From Erinaceus europaeus (Eukaryota > Chordata > Mammalia > Eulipotyphla > Erinaceidae), in assembly GCF_950295315.1 (NCBI RefSeq), contig NC_080166.1, positions 102,951,693 to 103,015,692 on the forward strand: a DNA stretch of 64,000 bases. The letters run 5' to 3'. A program made the translations under genes and the position numbers. The notes beneath the pieces were generated by a model that worked only from the letters and a program-made list of their open reading frames with translations, made no database searches and was not told the DNA's origin. Of this stretch, positions 12,601 through 22,897 are shown in pieces; within the stretch, counting starts at the first letter, position 1, and each line of letters begins with the position of its first letter.

Positions 12601-13078
12601 ATGTATTGTAGTGCCATGTTCAAAAAAATTTTTGTTTGCTCTGATATATTGCAAGTATTATAGTGTTGTTCTTGTTCATAAGAGGTTTTTTACAACCTCT
12701 TTCAGAGCCGGTTTGGTGATGGTTGCCTCCTTTAACTGTTGTTTCTCTAAGAATGTTTTGATCCCTCCATCTAGTTTGAATGAAAGTCTAGCACGATATA
12801 TTATCCTTGTTTGAAACCCTTTTTCATTCAGGGCTCAATAGATATTTTGCCATTCTCTTTTGGTTTTTAGATTTTGATTGAAGTCTGCAGATAATCTTAG
12901 GGGTTTTCCCCTGTATGTGACTCTTTGTTTCTCTCTTGCAGCCTTTAGGATCCTTTCTTTATCCATATTCCTTCTCATTGTGACTACGATGTGTCTTGGT
13001 GTCTTCTAGTCTGGGTTGATTCTGTTTGGAACTCTCTGGGCCTCTTAAATCTGATTTCCTTTCTGTTATTTGGGTCTG

Positions 13079-13521
13079 TGTTGGGTAGTATGCCAGCTAC
13101 CCCTGTCTTCTTCTTAACCAAGCACCGGTATGCCTATATAGGGATTGGTTTGATCCCATTCAAAGAGGTCTATTTACATAAATCACTTTTACATTTACAT
13201 AAAGCACCACACTCCCTCCAGAGCATTAGTGGTTCAGTGGTAGAATTCTTGCGTGCTCTGCCCCCTCTCCGTGTCACACCCTGATTTTCACCAGTCACTT
13301 TTCTCTCCACCCTCTCTACATCACATCTTGTTTACACCCTACTTGCAAGGTATATAAGAACAACATTGTTCGTTTTGGTAGTGGTAAGTTGAAGTTGTAG
13401 TGTTAGGTTTAGCTTAGCTTGGCTTAGATTGTTCTGCATCCTGCATGAATAAAGAGATACTGCGTACAACCCAGCTATCTATCCCGGGTCGTCTGTCTCC
13501 TCTTGCAAAGCCAGACCGACA
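13079..13521 (+). mobile_element. solo LTR with 6-bp target duplication, inserted in L1 ORF1
   Basis: Begins TGTTGGGTAG and ends CCGACA (TG...CA). It is flanked by GGTCTG at 13073-13078 and 13522-13527, and the L1 sequence resumes cleanly on both sides. It carries a TATA-like 'ggtatataag' near 13350 and AATAAA near 13448, followed by a C/T-rich region ending 'ccgggtcgtctgtctcc', so transcription would run on the plus strand. A 6-bp duplication fits betaretrovirus-like (class II) elements. No internal region remains, as expected after LTR-LTR recombination. At 13223-13260 it contains a near-copy of the 5' half of tRNA-Gly. Confidence 0.9.
13223..13260 (+). other. tRNA-Gly(GCC)-like 5' half inside the LTR
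   Basis: The first 27 nt of this stretch match the 5' end of mammalian tRNA-Gly(GCC) with one difference, including the A-box region 'tggttcagtggtag' and 'aattct' leading to the anticodon. The match fades after the anticodon loop, and the 3' half with the B box is absent. It is therefore not a tRNA gene but looks like a captured tRNA half. The tRNA comparison is from memory of the family. Confidence 0.75.
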
Positions 13522-13959
13522 GGTCTGAGAAGTTTTCTTCTATTATTTCCTCTGGAATGTTTCCTTCCCCTTCCTCTCTTTCTTCCTCTGGCAGGCCAAT
13601 TATATGAATGTCACTTCTTTGAGATCATCCCATATGTCTCTGTTGTTGTTTTCAGTGTCTCTCAATCTCTTTTTGAGCTCTTTCACCTCTGTCTTAGTTT
13701 TCTCTAACTCATCCTCTGTCTGACTAGTTCTGTTTTTTGTTTCTGTTAGTTTGCTTTCCCTTGCCTCAGCTTCTTTCTTCATTACAGCTATTTCAGCTTT
13801 CAGTTCTCTAATTGCCTCAAGATAATCAGTATTTTCCTTGGGGGTCTCAACTGTTGTTTCCCTAATACTGCCATTCCTTTCCTCCAATGTTGTTTTCATT
13901 TCTGTGATTAATAAGTTTATTATTGCTTGCATACTTTTCTTATCTATGGTTACTTCTGG

Positions 13960-15654
13960 CTGATTTGTGGTTTCTTCTGGGCTCTAGTTTTCATTCATTG
14001 GAGAAGCAGTTTTATTTGTTTTTGATCTACCCTTTTTTTTGATTTATGTGTTTCTTATTTTTATGCTCTGTTGTTCCTCAGTTATTGTGTCTTGAGTACA
14101 AGCAACACTGTACTAAATACCTTTATGTCAAATGCACTCACCCACCTCAGGAATTGCAATAGCAACTGATGCAAGTATTGAAGCAGTTTAATCACTACCG
14201 GTTAGCCAATGTCTCCAGTCCATGAAAAAATAGCAACCAAGTCCAAGTGAAGAAGAAAGAGAAAAGACAGAAGGGATAGCAAGAATAGACAGTTATGCAA
14301 ATCTCCTATCCACTGTTTATTCTAGGGGTAACAAGAGGAGAAAGGGACGTAGGGCAGAGATACACACATAGAGAGTACACCCTGAGTCAGATTTCTTCCC
14401 CAAAATAATTGACAAATTCAGAAAGGCAAAGAAGAAGGAAGAAGCATAAGACAAGATAAAAAAAAGAGAGAGAAACAAGAGAGAGAAAAGAGAAAAAATA
14501 AGAAAAAGTGCTGTAATTAAAGAGCATTGAAAGGAAGGTTTTTTTAATTGATTACTATATTTTTTATTTTATTATTATTATTTTTTTTAATTAGCTATGA
14601 GGAGGAAGAAGGTGAGAGTCTTTAGAGGAGGTAGGAGTTCCTCTCACAATAGATAAGATGCCCACTACCCTAGCAATGAAAGATACCCTAAAATTTAATT
14701 CTGATCAACCTGGGGGGGGAGATATATGCCTTTATATAATATTAATAATAAAATAGATCAGGGTAAAAAACCCTGTCCCAGATTGCCTCAAGCCTCCTGA
14801 GCACAGGCAGCTGATTGTGAAGAAAAAAAAAAAAAACCTTCAGGACTAGACAAGGATAGCAGGAATAGACAGTTATGCAGATCTACTATCCACTGTATAT
14901 TCTAGGGGTAGCTGAAGGAGGAAGGGAAGTTGAGCAGAGATACACACAGGAGAGTCCACTGTGAGTCAGATTTCTTCCCCAAAATAATTCCCAAGCATGT
15001 ATCAGTGAATTCAGAAAGCTGAAGGATTAAGGCAGAAAGGATGACATGAATGAGAAAAATGAAAAAAAAGAAAGAGAGAGAAAAAAAAAGATAAGAAAAA
15101 GAACAGTATTAAAAAGTGGTGAAAGGAAAGAGTTTTATTTATTTATTTATTATTATTTAATTAGCTATGCAGGGGGGAGGGAGAGTTATTTATTTATTTA
15201 TTTTTTATTATTTAATTAGCTATGGGGGGGGAGAAGGAGTGGAGCTGCCTGAGCAGAGGCAGTTGGTTGTCTACTTAGAAAGAAAAAAAGCCAAAGGTTT
15301 CAGAAGGGAATAGGCTTAGAATGAATGATACCCCCTGGTGGGACAGGAATCTTGGTAAAGAAAGAAGCTCAGCAGGGGAGCCTGCTAGGAGCTGGTCCCC
15401 AGGGACTGGTAATGGGGGGGGGGAGAGGGAGGGGGTATGCTTTGGGAATAATAATTTAAAAGAAAAAAAAATTTCCCCTTTGTTTTTACTCTATTTTTAA
15501 CCCAAATTAAGTTATAGTCACCTCCTTGGTGTCACTGCTAGGACCCTTTATTGACTGGCCTTCTAAAGGTAGAAAATCCTACCGTTTCCAGTAGATGTCA
15601 TCGGAGCTCAAGCCACTAGAAGCTTCTCAGTCAGCCATCTTCTGGGAACTCCCC
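13960..15654 (-). promoter_or_regulatory. L1 5' UTR with ~580-bp tandem units
   Basis: The region upstream of ORF1 contains one unit and a second, partial unit. 'ggatagcaagaatagacagttatgca' starting at 14275 returns with one change about 580 bp later (14855). The following blocks return in the same order ('ttctaggggta', 'gcagagatacacaca', 'gtcagatttcttccccaaaataatt', an A/G-rich stretch, 'taattagctatg'). By analogy with L1 families that carry promoter monomers, this is the likely promoter. Short duplications of the 'tttatttattattatttaattagctatg' block at about 15130-15235 add further length. Confidence 0.75.
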
Positions 15655-15684
15655 TGACTTTTTTTTTTTACTGTTTTTCTTTTT

Positions 15685-15976
15685 TAAAAATATTTATTTA
15701 TTTATTTATTCCCTTTTGTTGCCCTTATTGTTTTATTGTTGTAATTATTCTTGTTGTCATTGTTGAATAGGACAGAGAGAAATGGAGAGAGGAGGGGAAG
15801 ACAGAGAGGGGGAGAGAAAGACAGACACCTGCAGACCTGCTTCACCACCTGTGAAGCAACTCCCCTGCATGTTGGGATCTGGGGACTTGAACCGGGATCC
15901 TTATGCTGGCATCTTATGCTGGTCCTTGCACTTTGCGCCAGGTGCACTTAACTCACTGCACTACCGCCCTACTCCC
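15685..15976 (-). repeat. tRNA-derived SINE next to the L1 5' end
   Basis: Complete minus-strand copy: T-rich end, 'cccttttgttgcccttattg', GA-rich body, 'ggggacttgaaccgggatcc' (B box) and 'ttaactcactgcactaccgccc' (A box side). After it comes 'ggttacatgactctta' (15980-15995), which resembles 'ggttgcatgactttta' on the far side of the L1 (7458-7473). Confidence 0.88.
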
Positions 15977-15995
15977 GGTGGTTACATGACTCTTA

Positions 15996-16482
15996 AGGAA
16001 GAAAGCATTGTCTAGAGGCTATTGAAACCCATTAATGTCTATCATGAAAACAAAATTATCAAGCACATGCAAATCATATGACCAGTTGTGGAGAAAAACA
16101 CAGTAACTTCAAACCTGTGATGATAAGCATATTGGAATTAGTTGACTAGTGCTTTAAATTAATATTAATAAACATATTAGAAAAATTAAAATGAAATTGT
16201 ACCAGAATATTGATGTCAGTGGAATATAATTGCTTAGAAAGCAGCAGATAAGTTAACAGAAGGCAAAGAAACAAAAATTTTGTACAGGCACTTAGCCAAA
16301 GAACTTCTTTTTTAAAAAAGTTTTTAGTAAAAATGAGAATCAGTCATTCTTCATTATTGTAATGGAACCACTAAACATCCCCCAGAATAAATATGAAGAG
16401 GAAAGATCAGGAAATAGCAAGTATCTCTAAGCATCTGGAATAAATGATACACAGTGGTTGCAACCACTTTAAACACTATTTG
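15996..16482. other. unique-looking sequence, nothing recognised
   Basis: AT-rich with no long frame and no repeat landmark visible. Confidence 0.45.
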
Positions 16483-16640
16483 AGGGCAGGTGTAGACAGC
16501 ATAATGGTTAAACAAAGAGAGTCTCATGCCTGAGGTTCCAAAGTCCCAGGTTCAGTCCCCCACACCACCATAAACCAGAGCTGAGCAGTTCTCTGGTAAA
16601 GTAATAATAATAATAATAAGTATATAAATAATGAAATTTT
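16483..16640 (+). repeat. tRNA-derived SINE, 'agcataatggtta' class
   Basis: 'gacagcataatggttaaacaaagag', 'ctcatgcctgaggttccaaag', 'cccaggttcagtcccc' and 'cataaaccagagctgagcag' are in order, ending in (AAT)n. Other copies are at 34150, 38046, 45298 (plus strand) and 42375 (minus strand). Confidence 0.8.
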
Positions 16641-16840
16641 GGGGCAGGGAGGTGGAGCACCTGGTTGACTACACACTTTACAAAGAGCAAAGAACTGGGT
16701 TTGAGACCCAGGTCAGAAAGGTTTGTGAATGGTGAAGCAGTATTGTGGGACTCTTTCCATCTCTCTCCCTCATTATCACATCGTTCCATCTCAATTTATG
16801 GCTGTCTTTATCCAATAAATAAAGATAATAAAAATATTTA
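16641..16840 (+). repeat. tRNA-derived SINE, 'cacctggttga' class
   Basis: 'gggaggtggagcacctggttgac' head, 'ctgggtttgagacccaggtc' B-box region, 'tgaatggtgaagcagtattg', CT-rich body and 'ccaataaataaagataataaaa' tail. Directly follows the preceding SINE. Confidence 0.82.
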
Positions 16841-17637
16841 AAAATCCTATTTGTCTATGCCTCTTAAAGACTATATAGGTTCACTGTGATACAGAAATTC
16901 TACCTTATTATATTTTTCAGACACACATTCAACAAAAGATATGTTTACCACATTGAAAAGTGATCCCTTCATAATATTCAAAAGTTGAATCAATGTAAAT
17001 TCCATGTTCACCATAGTTTTAAAATACTGTCTAATAATAGTTTAATAGTGGAACTAAATGAATAAAAAAACATACAAATCAACTCAGAGCAAAATTCAAT
17101 AATATTGCTGAGTAAAGTGAGCCAAGTACTAAAATCAAATGTTTCAGTTTTTGTTTATATTAAGTTGATATAAAGTTAAAACATATCTAAAGTGTTTGAG
17201 TTCAAGAGGGGGTCTATGAATGGGAAGGAGTACATGAACAATATTGGAACATTAAACTATTAAGTTTCTAGATGTTAATTATATACTTGTCAACTTTATG
17301 AAAATTCATTGAGTTAGAGTGACAATTCATACTCCTTTCTTACTCTTCAATAAATTACATTAAAAATAAAAGTGGTGGTATTTATTTTAAGTCATGTAAA
17401 AATGCTTAATGAACATATGAGAAATTTTACTGCTGAAGTAAACTTGACCAAAAAAGTAGTTATAATCATACTTTCTACTGTACCGGTCTTTATTTCTGGG
17501 GGTAATACCATATAATTTGCTGCAGTGTTTTTAGAACTTAAAGTTTGTTTATACTAATTCACTTTCAAAAATCAGAATAAATTCTGTATGTTAATTTCTT
17601 TCATTAATATTGGATATATTGAAAAGTTAAGAATTAA
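16840..17637. other. unique-looking sequence, nothing recognised
   Basis: AT-rich. No exon, repeat head or long frame seen. Confidence 0.45.
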
Positions 17638-17850
17638 GGGGCCGGGTCGTTGTGCACCTGGTTGAGTGCACATGTTACAGTGAGCAAGTACGCAGGTTCG
17701 AGTCCCCACCTGCGGGGGAGATCTTCACAAGCGGTGAAGCAGTGTTGCAGGTGTCTCTCTGTCTCTCTTCCTCTCTATCCCACCCTTCCTCTCAATTTCT
17801 TCCTGTCTCTATCCAATAAACAAATAAAGATAATGAAAAAAAATTTAAAA
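17638..17850 (+). repeat. tRNA-derived SINE, 'cacctggttga' class, well preserved
   Basis: Clear A box ('tgtgcacctggttgag') and B box ('caggttcgagtcccc'), then 'cacctgcgggggagatcttc', 'acaagcggtgaagcag', CT-rich body and 'ccaataaacaaataaagataatg' tail. Retained CpGs suggest it is one of the younger SINEs here. Confidence 0.88.
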
Positions 17851-18206
17851 ATTGAGAATCAAATGACAAGAAAGTACATTAAATTACTGCAAATTGTGAT
17901 AGGTGAAACAGTATTTTAGAAAAATTACAAACAAAAGTATTATTTTAAATACTGTGTTATCAATGTCAAATAGTTTGATTTCCAGGTGGAACTGAGATAT
18001 AATAAATCTGAAGCAAAAGCAACTCAAGTTGTAGTAATGACATTCCCAAATAAAAGTAAGAATTAAATGAATAATATTTCTCATGGGGTTTGCTCAAGAG
18101 TAATGTTATGACAATTCATTTACAAAATATAACCTAGTCATTGAAACAATTTACAATAGTTGTTTTACCATGAAGTAACCAACATAGCTATGATAAATAA
18201 TGCCAT
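17851..18206. other. unique-looking sequence, nothing recognised
   Basis: AT-rich, with no supportable feature. Confidence 0.45.
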
Positions 18207-18221
18207 TTTAAGAAGCATTTT

Positions 18222-18980
18222 TTTTTGCCTTTCTGATGTTTTCTTTTTTTTTAAATTTATTTTTTATTTAAGAAAGGATAAATTAACAAAACCATAGGGT
18301 AGGAGGTGTACAACTCCACACAATTCCCACCACCCAATCTCCATATCCCATCCCCTCCCCTGATAGCTGTCCCATTCTCTATCCCTCTGGGAGCATGGAC
18401 CCAGGGTCCTTGTGGGTTGCAGAAGGTGGAAGGTCTGGCTTCTGTAATTGCTTCCCCGCTGTACATGGATGTTAACTGGTTGTTCCATACTCCCAGTCTG
18501 CCTCTCTCTTTCCCTAGTAGGGTGGAGTTCTGGGGAAGCAGAGCTCCAGGACACATTGGTGGGGTCTTCAGTCCAGGGAAGCCTGGCTGGCATCCTGATG
18601 GCATCTGGAACTTGGTGGCTGAAAAGAGAGTTAACATACAAAGCCAAACAAATTGTTGAGCAATCATGGACCCAAAGGTTGGAACAGTGGAGCAGAAGTG
18701 TTAGGGGGGGTACTCACTGCAAACTCTGGTGTACTTCTGCTTTCAGGTATATATTTTGCACTAGTTTCTGGATGCGTGTGAACATATGCTCTCTCTCACA
18801 GAACCTGGTGTATATCTAGGTTTTTTGGGACTTTGTTAGAAAGTGAACCACCTGGGATGGAATTAGAGAATACTATGAAGGGAAAGGTCTCACCCGAGTA
18901 ATGAAGCTGAAGGGTTGTCATTCTACACCTGAAGTCTCTGGACACAGTCTGAGCTGAAGCATTTTATAAATGCTTCAGCA
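18222..18980 (-). mobile_element. 5'-truncated L1, 3' UTR only, with target duplication and odd 5' junction
   Basis: Younger-lineage L1 3' UTR on the minus strand between perfect 15-bp repeats tttaagaagcatttt (18207-18221 and 18981-18995). The 5' end (right side) carries an additional 27-bp palindrome 'gctgaagcatttt...aaatgcttcagc' at 18953-18979, part of which copies the target flank. Overlapping frames of 117-136 codons on both strands are by-products of the UTR and recur in its sister copies. Confidence 0.9.
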
Positions 18981-19164
18981 TTTAAGAAGCATTTTATAAA
19001 TTAAATGAAAATGTCATGATAGTTTTTAGCCAAAGGTACGAAAAATATATCCCAAAGTAGATTCATTTGGTCTTATGTATTGAAATTTATATTGACAGAG
19101 AGCAGCGTATAGAAGCAAATTATACTAAGTAGAACTTGGACTGGAGTTGGTGTATTGCACCAAA

Positions 19165-19345
19165 GTAAAAGACCTTGGGGTGGGTGGGTTGGGGGAGAGT
19201 TCAGGTCCTGGCACAGGATGGCGGAGGACCTAGCGGCCATTGTATTGTGTGGAAAACTGAGAAATGTGAGGCATGTTCAAATTACTGTATTTACTTTTGA
19301 CTATAAAACATTAATCCCTCAATAAAGAAATAAAAAAAGAAAAAA
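19165..19345 (+). repeat. unclassified interspersed repeat, copy 1
   Basis: 'gttcaggtcctggcacaggatggcggaggacc', 'attgtgtggaaaactgagaaatg', 'aaattactgtatttacttttg', 'ctataaaacattaatccctcaataaag' and an A-rich tail. The same order of blocks appears at about 28655-28811 and 53830-53985. It ends in a polyadenylation-like signal and A-rich tail, like a retroposon, but shows no tRNA-like head. Confidence 0.65.
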
Positions 19346-19699
19346 ATGAATTGTAATGGTTCATGTTCTGGGTACATATTGAGAGGTAGATTCATGATAT
19401 CTGGAAGTTGTGGTTGCTGTAGTCACAGTAAAAGAAAACATTCAAAGCTCTTCAAAATTTGATCATTTGGTTGGTTGATCACAGTTCTTGAAATTTCCAG
19501 ATTATGTAACTTTATTGTTTTGAATTTTAATTTATTCAACTTGGACTAGAGATCTAGATAAGATGAACCTCTGCTGATATTACATAATTATCCCTCAGGT
19601 TACTTCTGAAGCATCCTCTTAGTCACTACTTTTTGTTGCAATTTGATATAAATGTCATCACTGGTTCATGCTTCCTCATGGAAAAATATAATTCAAATG

Positions 19700-19910
19700 G
19701 AGAGAATTTATTTATTTTATTTCATAAGATAGAAATTTAGAGTGGTAGGGGGTAGAGAGAGAGACAGACAGACACGTGCAGACCTGATTCACTGCTTATG
19801 ACGTTCAACACCCCAGACCCTTGCAGGTAGGGACTAGAGGCTTGAACAAGGGTCCTTGGGCATGGTAATGTGCGTGCTCAGCCAGGTGTACTACTGCCTG
19901 GCCTGCAGGA
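19700..19910 (-). repeat. tRNA-derived SINE
   Basis: T-rich left end, GA-rich body ('gggtagagagagagacagac'), 'gactagaggcttgaacaagg' B-box region, and 'gctcagccaggtgtactactgcc' for the A-box side, all reverse-complemented. Confidence 0.78.
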
Positions 19911-20039
19911 ATCCCCTTCCCCCTTTTGCCTTGGATGAAGCTATTGTCTTAGGACCAACTTTACTTGAGGCCACCCACTGCCTAGTTATGATCACCTGGT
20001 AAATGAGTTTGACCTACATTATAGAGTTGCTGGCAGAAA

Positions 20040-20132
20040 TGAGAAAGAGAGAAAGAGAGAGAGAGGGAGAGGGAGAGGGAGAGGGAGAGGCAGAGGGAGA
20101 GGGAGAGGGAGATGGAGGGAGAGAGAGAGAGA
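20040..20132. repeat. (GA)n / (GGGAGA)n low-complexity tract
   Basis: Purine-only run with hexamer periodicity. The short Arg/Glu/Gly frame across it is artefactual. Confidence 0.93.
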
Positions 20133-20783
20133 TATCAAGTGTACTTGATACTGGTGGAATTTGGCTTTTCAAGCTAGCCTATTGGATATGTTAGTTAATA
20201 GCAATTAAAATAATTATGTGTTGCTTGTTTACAATTGTCTCCTTTTTCAAATCGTTACACAAATAATAGTGGTGGTCAGAGCATGGTAAGATTGTTCACT
20301 ATGTCTTATTTTTCCTTCAACTGAATCAATCAAGGGCATCAATCATTTTTTACATTATTGTTTGTTGGCTCCTGTTCCTACTTTCCCAACTAAAGAAAGT
20401 TCTATCCATTCATACTTTCCAAAATAAAGAAAAGTTCTTTTTTTTTCAGTGGGTTTTGGGGTGGGGGTTAATTGTATGAGTGCCTCGAGAGAAATAAATT
20501 GAAGGAACTCAGTATCCAGTATTACAGCCAAAATTTAAACTCAGTAAAACACACACTTTGGAACAGGGACCAAAGTTCAAAATTTGATGTTATCATTCCT
20601 AACTATATGAAATTGGAAAACATTTAATAAAAAGTTTTAGTTTCTTCATCTGGAAACTAGAATAATAATATTGATAATATCCATTTCTTGTGGAAATGAA
20701 AGAGTTGATTAATGTAGAACAATTAGAAGAGTGCCTAGCAAGTATTCCACAATACATAAACATTAATGGCTATGATTATTATT
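20133..20783. other. unique-looking sequence, nothing recognised
   Basis: AT-rich DNA between the purine tract and the next L1. No feature supported. Confidence 0.45.
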
Positions 20784-20796
20784 ATACATATTCTTT

Positions 20797-21703
20797 TTTA
20801 AAATTTTATATATAAAAAGGAAACATTGACAAAACCATAGGATAAGAGGGGTACAACTCCACACAATTCCCACCATCAGAACTCTGTATCCCATCCCCTC
20901 CTCTGATAGCTTTCCTATTCTTTAACCCTCTGGGAGTATGAACCCAAGTTCATTGTGGGATACAGAAGGTGGTAGGTTTGGCTTCTGTAATTGCTTCCCC
21001 GCTGAACATGAGTGTTGACAGGTTGATCCAAACTCTCAGCCTGCCTCTCTCTTTCCCTACTGTGGTGGGATTCTGGGGAATTGGAGCTCTAGGACACATT
21101 GGTAGGGTTGTCTGTCCAGTGAAGTCTGGTTGGCATCATGCTAGTATCTAGAACATGTTGGCTGAAATGAGAGTTAACATATAAAAATCAAACAAATTGT
21201 TTACTGATCATGAACCTAAAGGCTGGAATAGAGCAGATGAAGAGTTTTGGGGGTGGTGGTGGTCTTCATTCTGTAGATAGCTAGTAGAAATATTTTAGTT
21301 ATATTCCAAAAGGCTTGTGGCTATACTAGTTTTTTTTCTTTCTTTTTTTTTTTACCTGAACCTGAAATCTGAAATGCAGGTAGATCCAAGTTAATTTCTG
21401 GGGAGATGATGTCATGGCTGGAAAATGGACCAGAAAGCTGTACCAGGGAAGAGAGTAGCTCCCAAATATGGGAAAGGTGTATAGATATTGTTGACTTTAA
21501 ACCTCATGGATTTGATATGATCTGGGGCCCAAATTCAGCTTTGGAGCCTATGTGACCTCTGCATCCCCGTAGGACCTTGCCCTCAACTTGGATCAACAAC
21601 GGTAGAGAATGTTCCATCCTCTGAAGGGAAGCTGGACTACATACTCTATACTCCACCCTAAGAAGATGGGTCCTGAAATTGGGACAGCTTGGAATGTTCC
21701 TAC
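20797..21703 (-). mobile_element. 5'-truncated L1 3' UTR with inverted 5' segment
   Basis: From 20797 to about 21570 the L1 3' UTR is on the minus strand. From about 21571 ('gaccttgccctcaacttgg') to 21703 the adjoining UTR segment is on the plus strand. Imperfect 13-bp target repeats (tatacatattctt at about 20784-20796, tatgcatattctt at about 21704-21716) enclose both. Inversion of the 5' part within one target duplication is the twin-priming signature. Confidence 0.85.
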
Positions 21704-21716
21704 TATGCATATTCTT

Positions 21717-22195
21717 AAACCACTTCTCATAACATGACACTTCAGAATTTCAAAGATTAGCACTATTTTAATTGATGATAAGTCAACTCTACCTAACTCA
21801 CTTACTTTATAGTAACAATATAGTAAAAGCAAAGCAGAAATCTACAGCTAGTCAAATATTTAATATTTACTTGATAGTTGAAAGTCACACAAATGCAAAA
21901 TAAAAATCCTATTCTTTGAGGACTTTAAAGTCTAGTAGTATTTATATCCCAATAAAAGGGGAGAAATGAAAGGGAGAGATTGAGAGAATAAAACATTATT
22001 ACATTTAATTAAGATTTATTGTAATACGTACATAATTGTATTTAATCAAATTCATTTATGTATTTACTTAATGTCTCACTAATTGTATTTAAATGACCTT
22101 AATTTTCAGATTTATTTAAAATAGATTCATATAATTTTTCACATATATATGCATGTATACATATATACATATCCTTTAAGAATATTACAATTTTT
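21717..22195. other. unique-looking sequence, nothing recognised
   Basis: AT-rich. A (TA/CA)-rich patch lies near 22142-22172. Confidence 0.45.
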
Positions 22196-22508
22196 GTCTT
22201 TAAAAAACATTAAAAAGAAAACCTTCAAGTGTAGGCATTATGTTGAGTGAGACAAACCAAAAAGTGATCAATACTTAATGATCTAATTTATAAGTGAAAT
22301 TTAAGGATAGAGAACGTATCATCCTTAAATAATGATTCTCCTAAAGATGATGTTTGTAGGTAATGTAGATTGTTCATATTGCCAAAATATTTTCCCACAG
22401 ATAAATTTGTACAGACATGAACTTGAAAAAAAAATCAATCAAGCAAATATTTTCAAAGACTTGTGAGAACTGCAGTGGTTATCCTGGAGAGACAGGAGGA
22501 TGAGGATA
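22196..22508 (+). mobile_element. old L1 3' end, left part, split by the ERV
   Basis: 'ttatgttgagtgagacaaacc' and 'atgatctaatttataagtg' are sense landmarks of L1 ORF2's end and early 3' UTR. 'gagaactgcagtggttatcctgg' is close to the 3' end. The element resumes after the retrovirus at 28072 ('cagaatttaggtggtagatgtgg') and ends in an A-rich tail near 28155. Confidence 0.65.
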
Positions 22509-22897
22509 TGCCCCGGCCAGCAGGGCGGTGAGCAGGGGCTAGGAACCCAATGAGACCTGAAATGATAGGGACAAGAGACGCGAAGAACGAGAGCAAGTCA
22601 AGTTTCTGATCAAGCTCTAAATTTTATTGTGAACACAGGCATTATAAGGCTTTGGGGAAGGAGGGGGAAGTGCTGGAGGAGGAGGAGGGGGAGCAATCTT
22701 CAAAGGGGGAATGTTCCTTGCAACATACAATGGATGAAATCATGTTTGCTACCACAACTATGTGTTGTGTCACTGTTTCTGATAAATGGTCTACCTGAGG
22801 GGGAAATGGCTTGCCCAGGGGGAAATGAAACTTGTCTCGAGGGCTTCCATTGTTTCAAAGCTAATCATCTATCAAAGCAGAGAAATGGCTCCTGGCA
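22509..22897 (-). repeat. ERV 3' LTR
   Basis: 389 bp, identical on reading to 27677-28065. In sense it runs from 22897 down: U3 with two 'catttccccct' motifs (plus-strand 22797-22808 and 22818-22829), a TATA-like 'cttataatg' (22640-22648) and an AATAAA (22623-22628) close downstream, then about 110 bp ending at the CA. The plus-strand frame of 95 codons (22629-22916) is antisense to the LTR and not a gene. Confidence 0.95.

Larger units (their letters stand above)
12650..13960 (-). pseudogene. L1 ORF1 pseudogene, split by solo LTR
   Basis: The best-kept part is a 110-codon minus-strand frame at 13600-13932, rich in Glu, Lys and Leu with heptad spacing. This is the coiled coil by which ORF1 protein trimerises. 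The RNA-binding half lies at about 12650-13078 in decayed form (plus-strand 'gactacgatgtgtcttggtgtc' is a typical antisense landmark). The LTR at 13079-13521 sits between the two halves. No intact ORF1 product is possible. Confidence 0.82.
7473..15654 (-). mobile_element. essentially full-length L1 retrotransposon, interrupted by a solo LTR
   Basis: Minus-strand LINE-1. It has a T-rich left end (its poly(A) tail), a 3' UTR to about 8802, ORF2 to about 12.6 kb, ORF1 to about 13.96 kb, and a 5' UTR to 15654, whose sense start includes 'gatggctgactgagaagc'. With the 443-bp solo LTR and its duplicated hexamer removed it is about 7.7 kb. On the left 'ggttgcatgactttt' (7458-7472) and on the right 'tgactttttt' (from 15655) suggest a short target duplication. 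Many stops and frameshifts make it inactive. Confidence 0.9.

Noticed and set aside
13223..13260. tRNA-Gly gene
   Set aside because: Only the 5' half matches. The acceptor partner, T arm and B box are absent, so it is described as a captured half.
18257..18667. Recurring 117-151 codon frames in several places (18.3, 39.8, 59.2 kb)
   Set aside because: They recur because the L1 3' UTR recurs. Frames exist on both strands and are not conserved as proteins.
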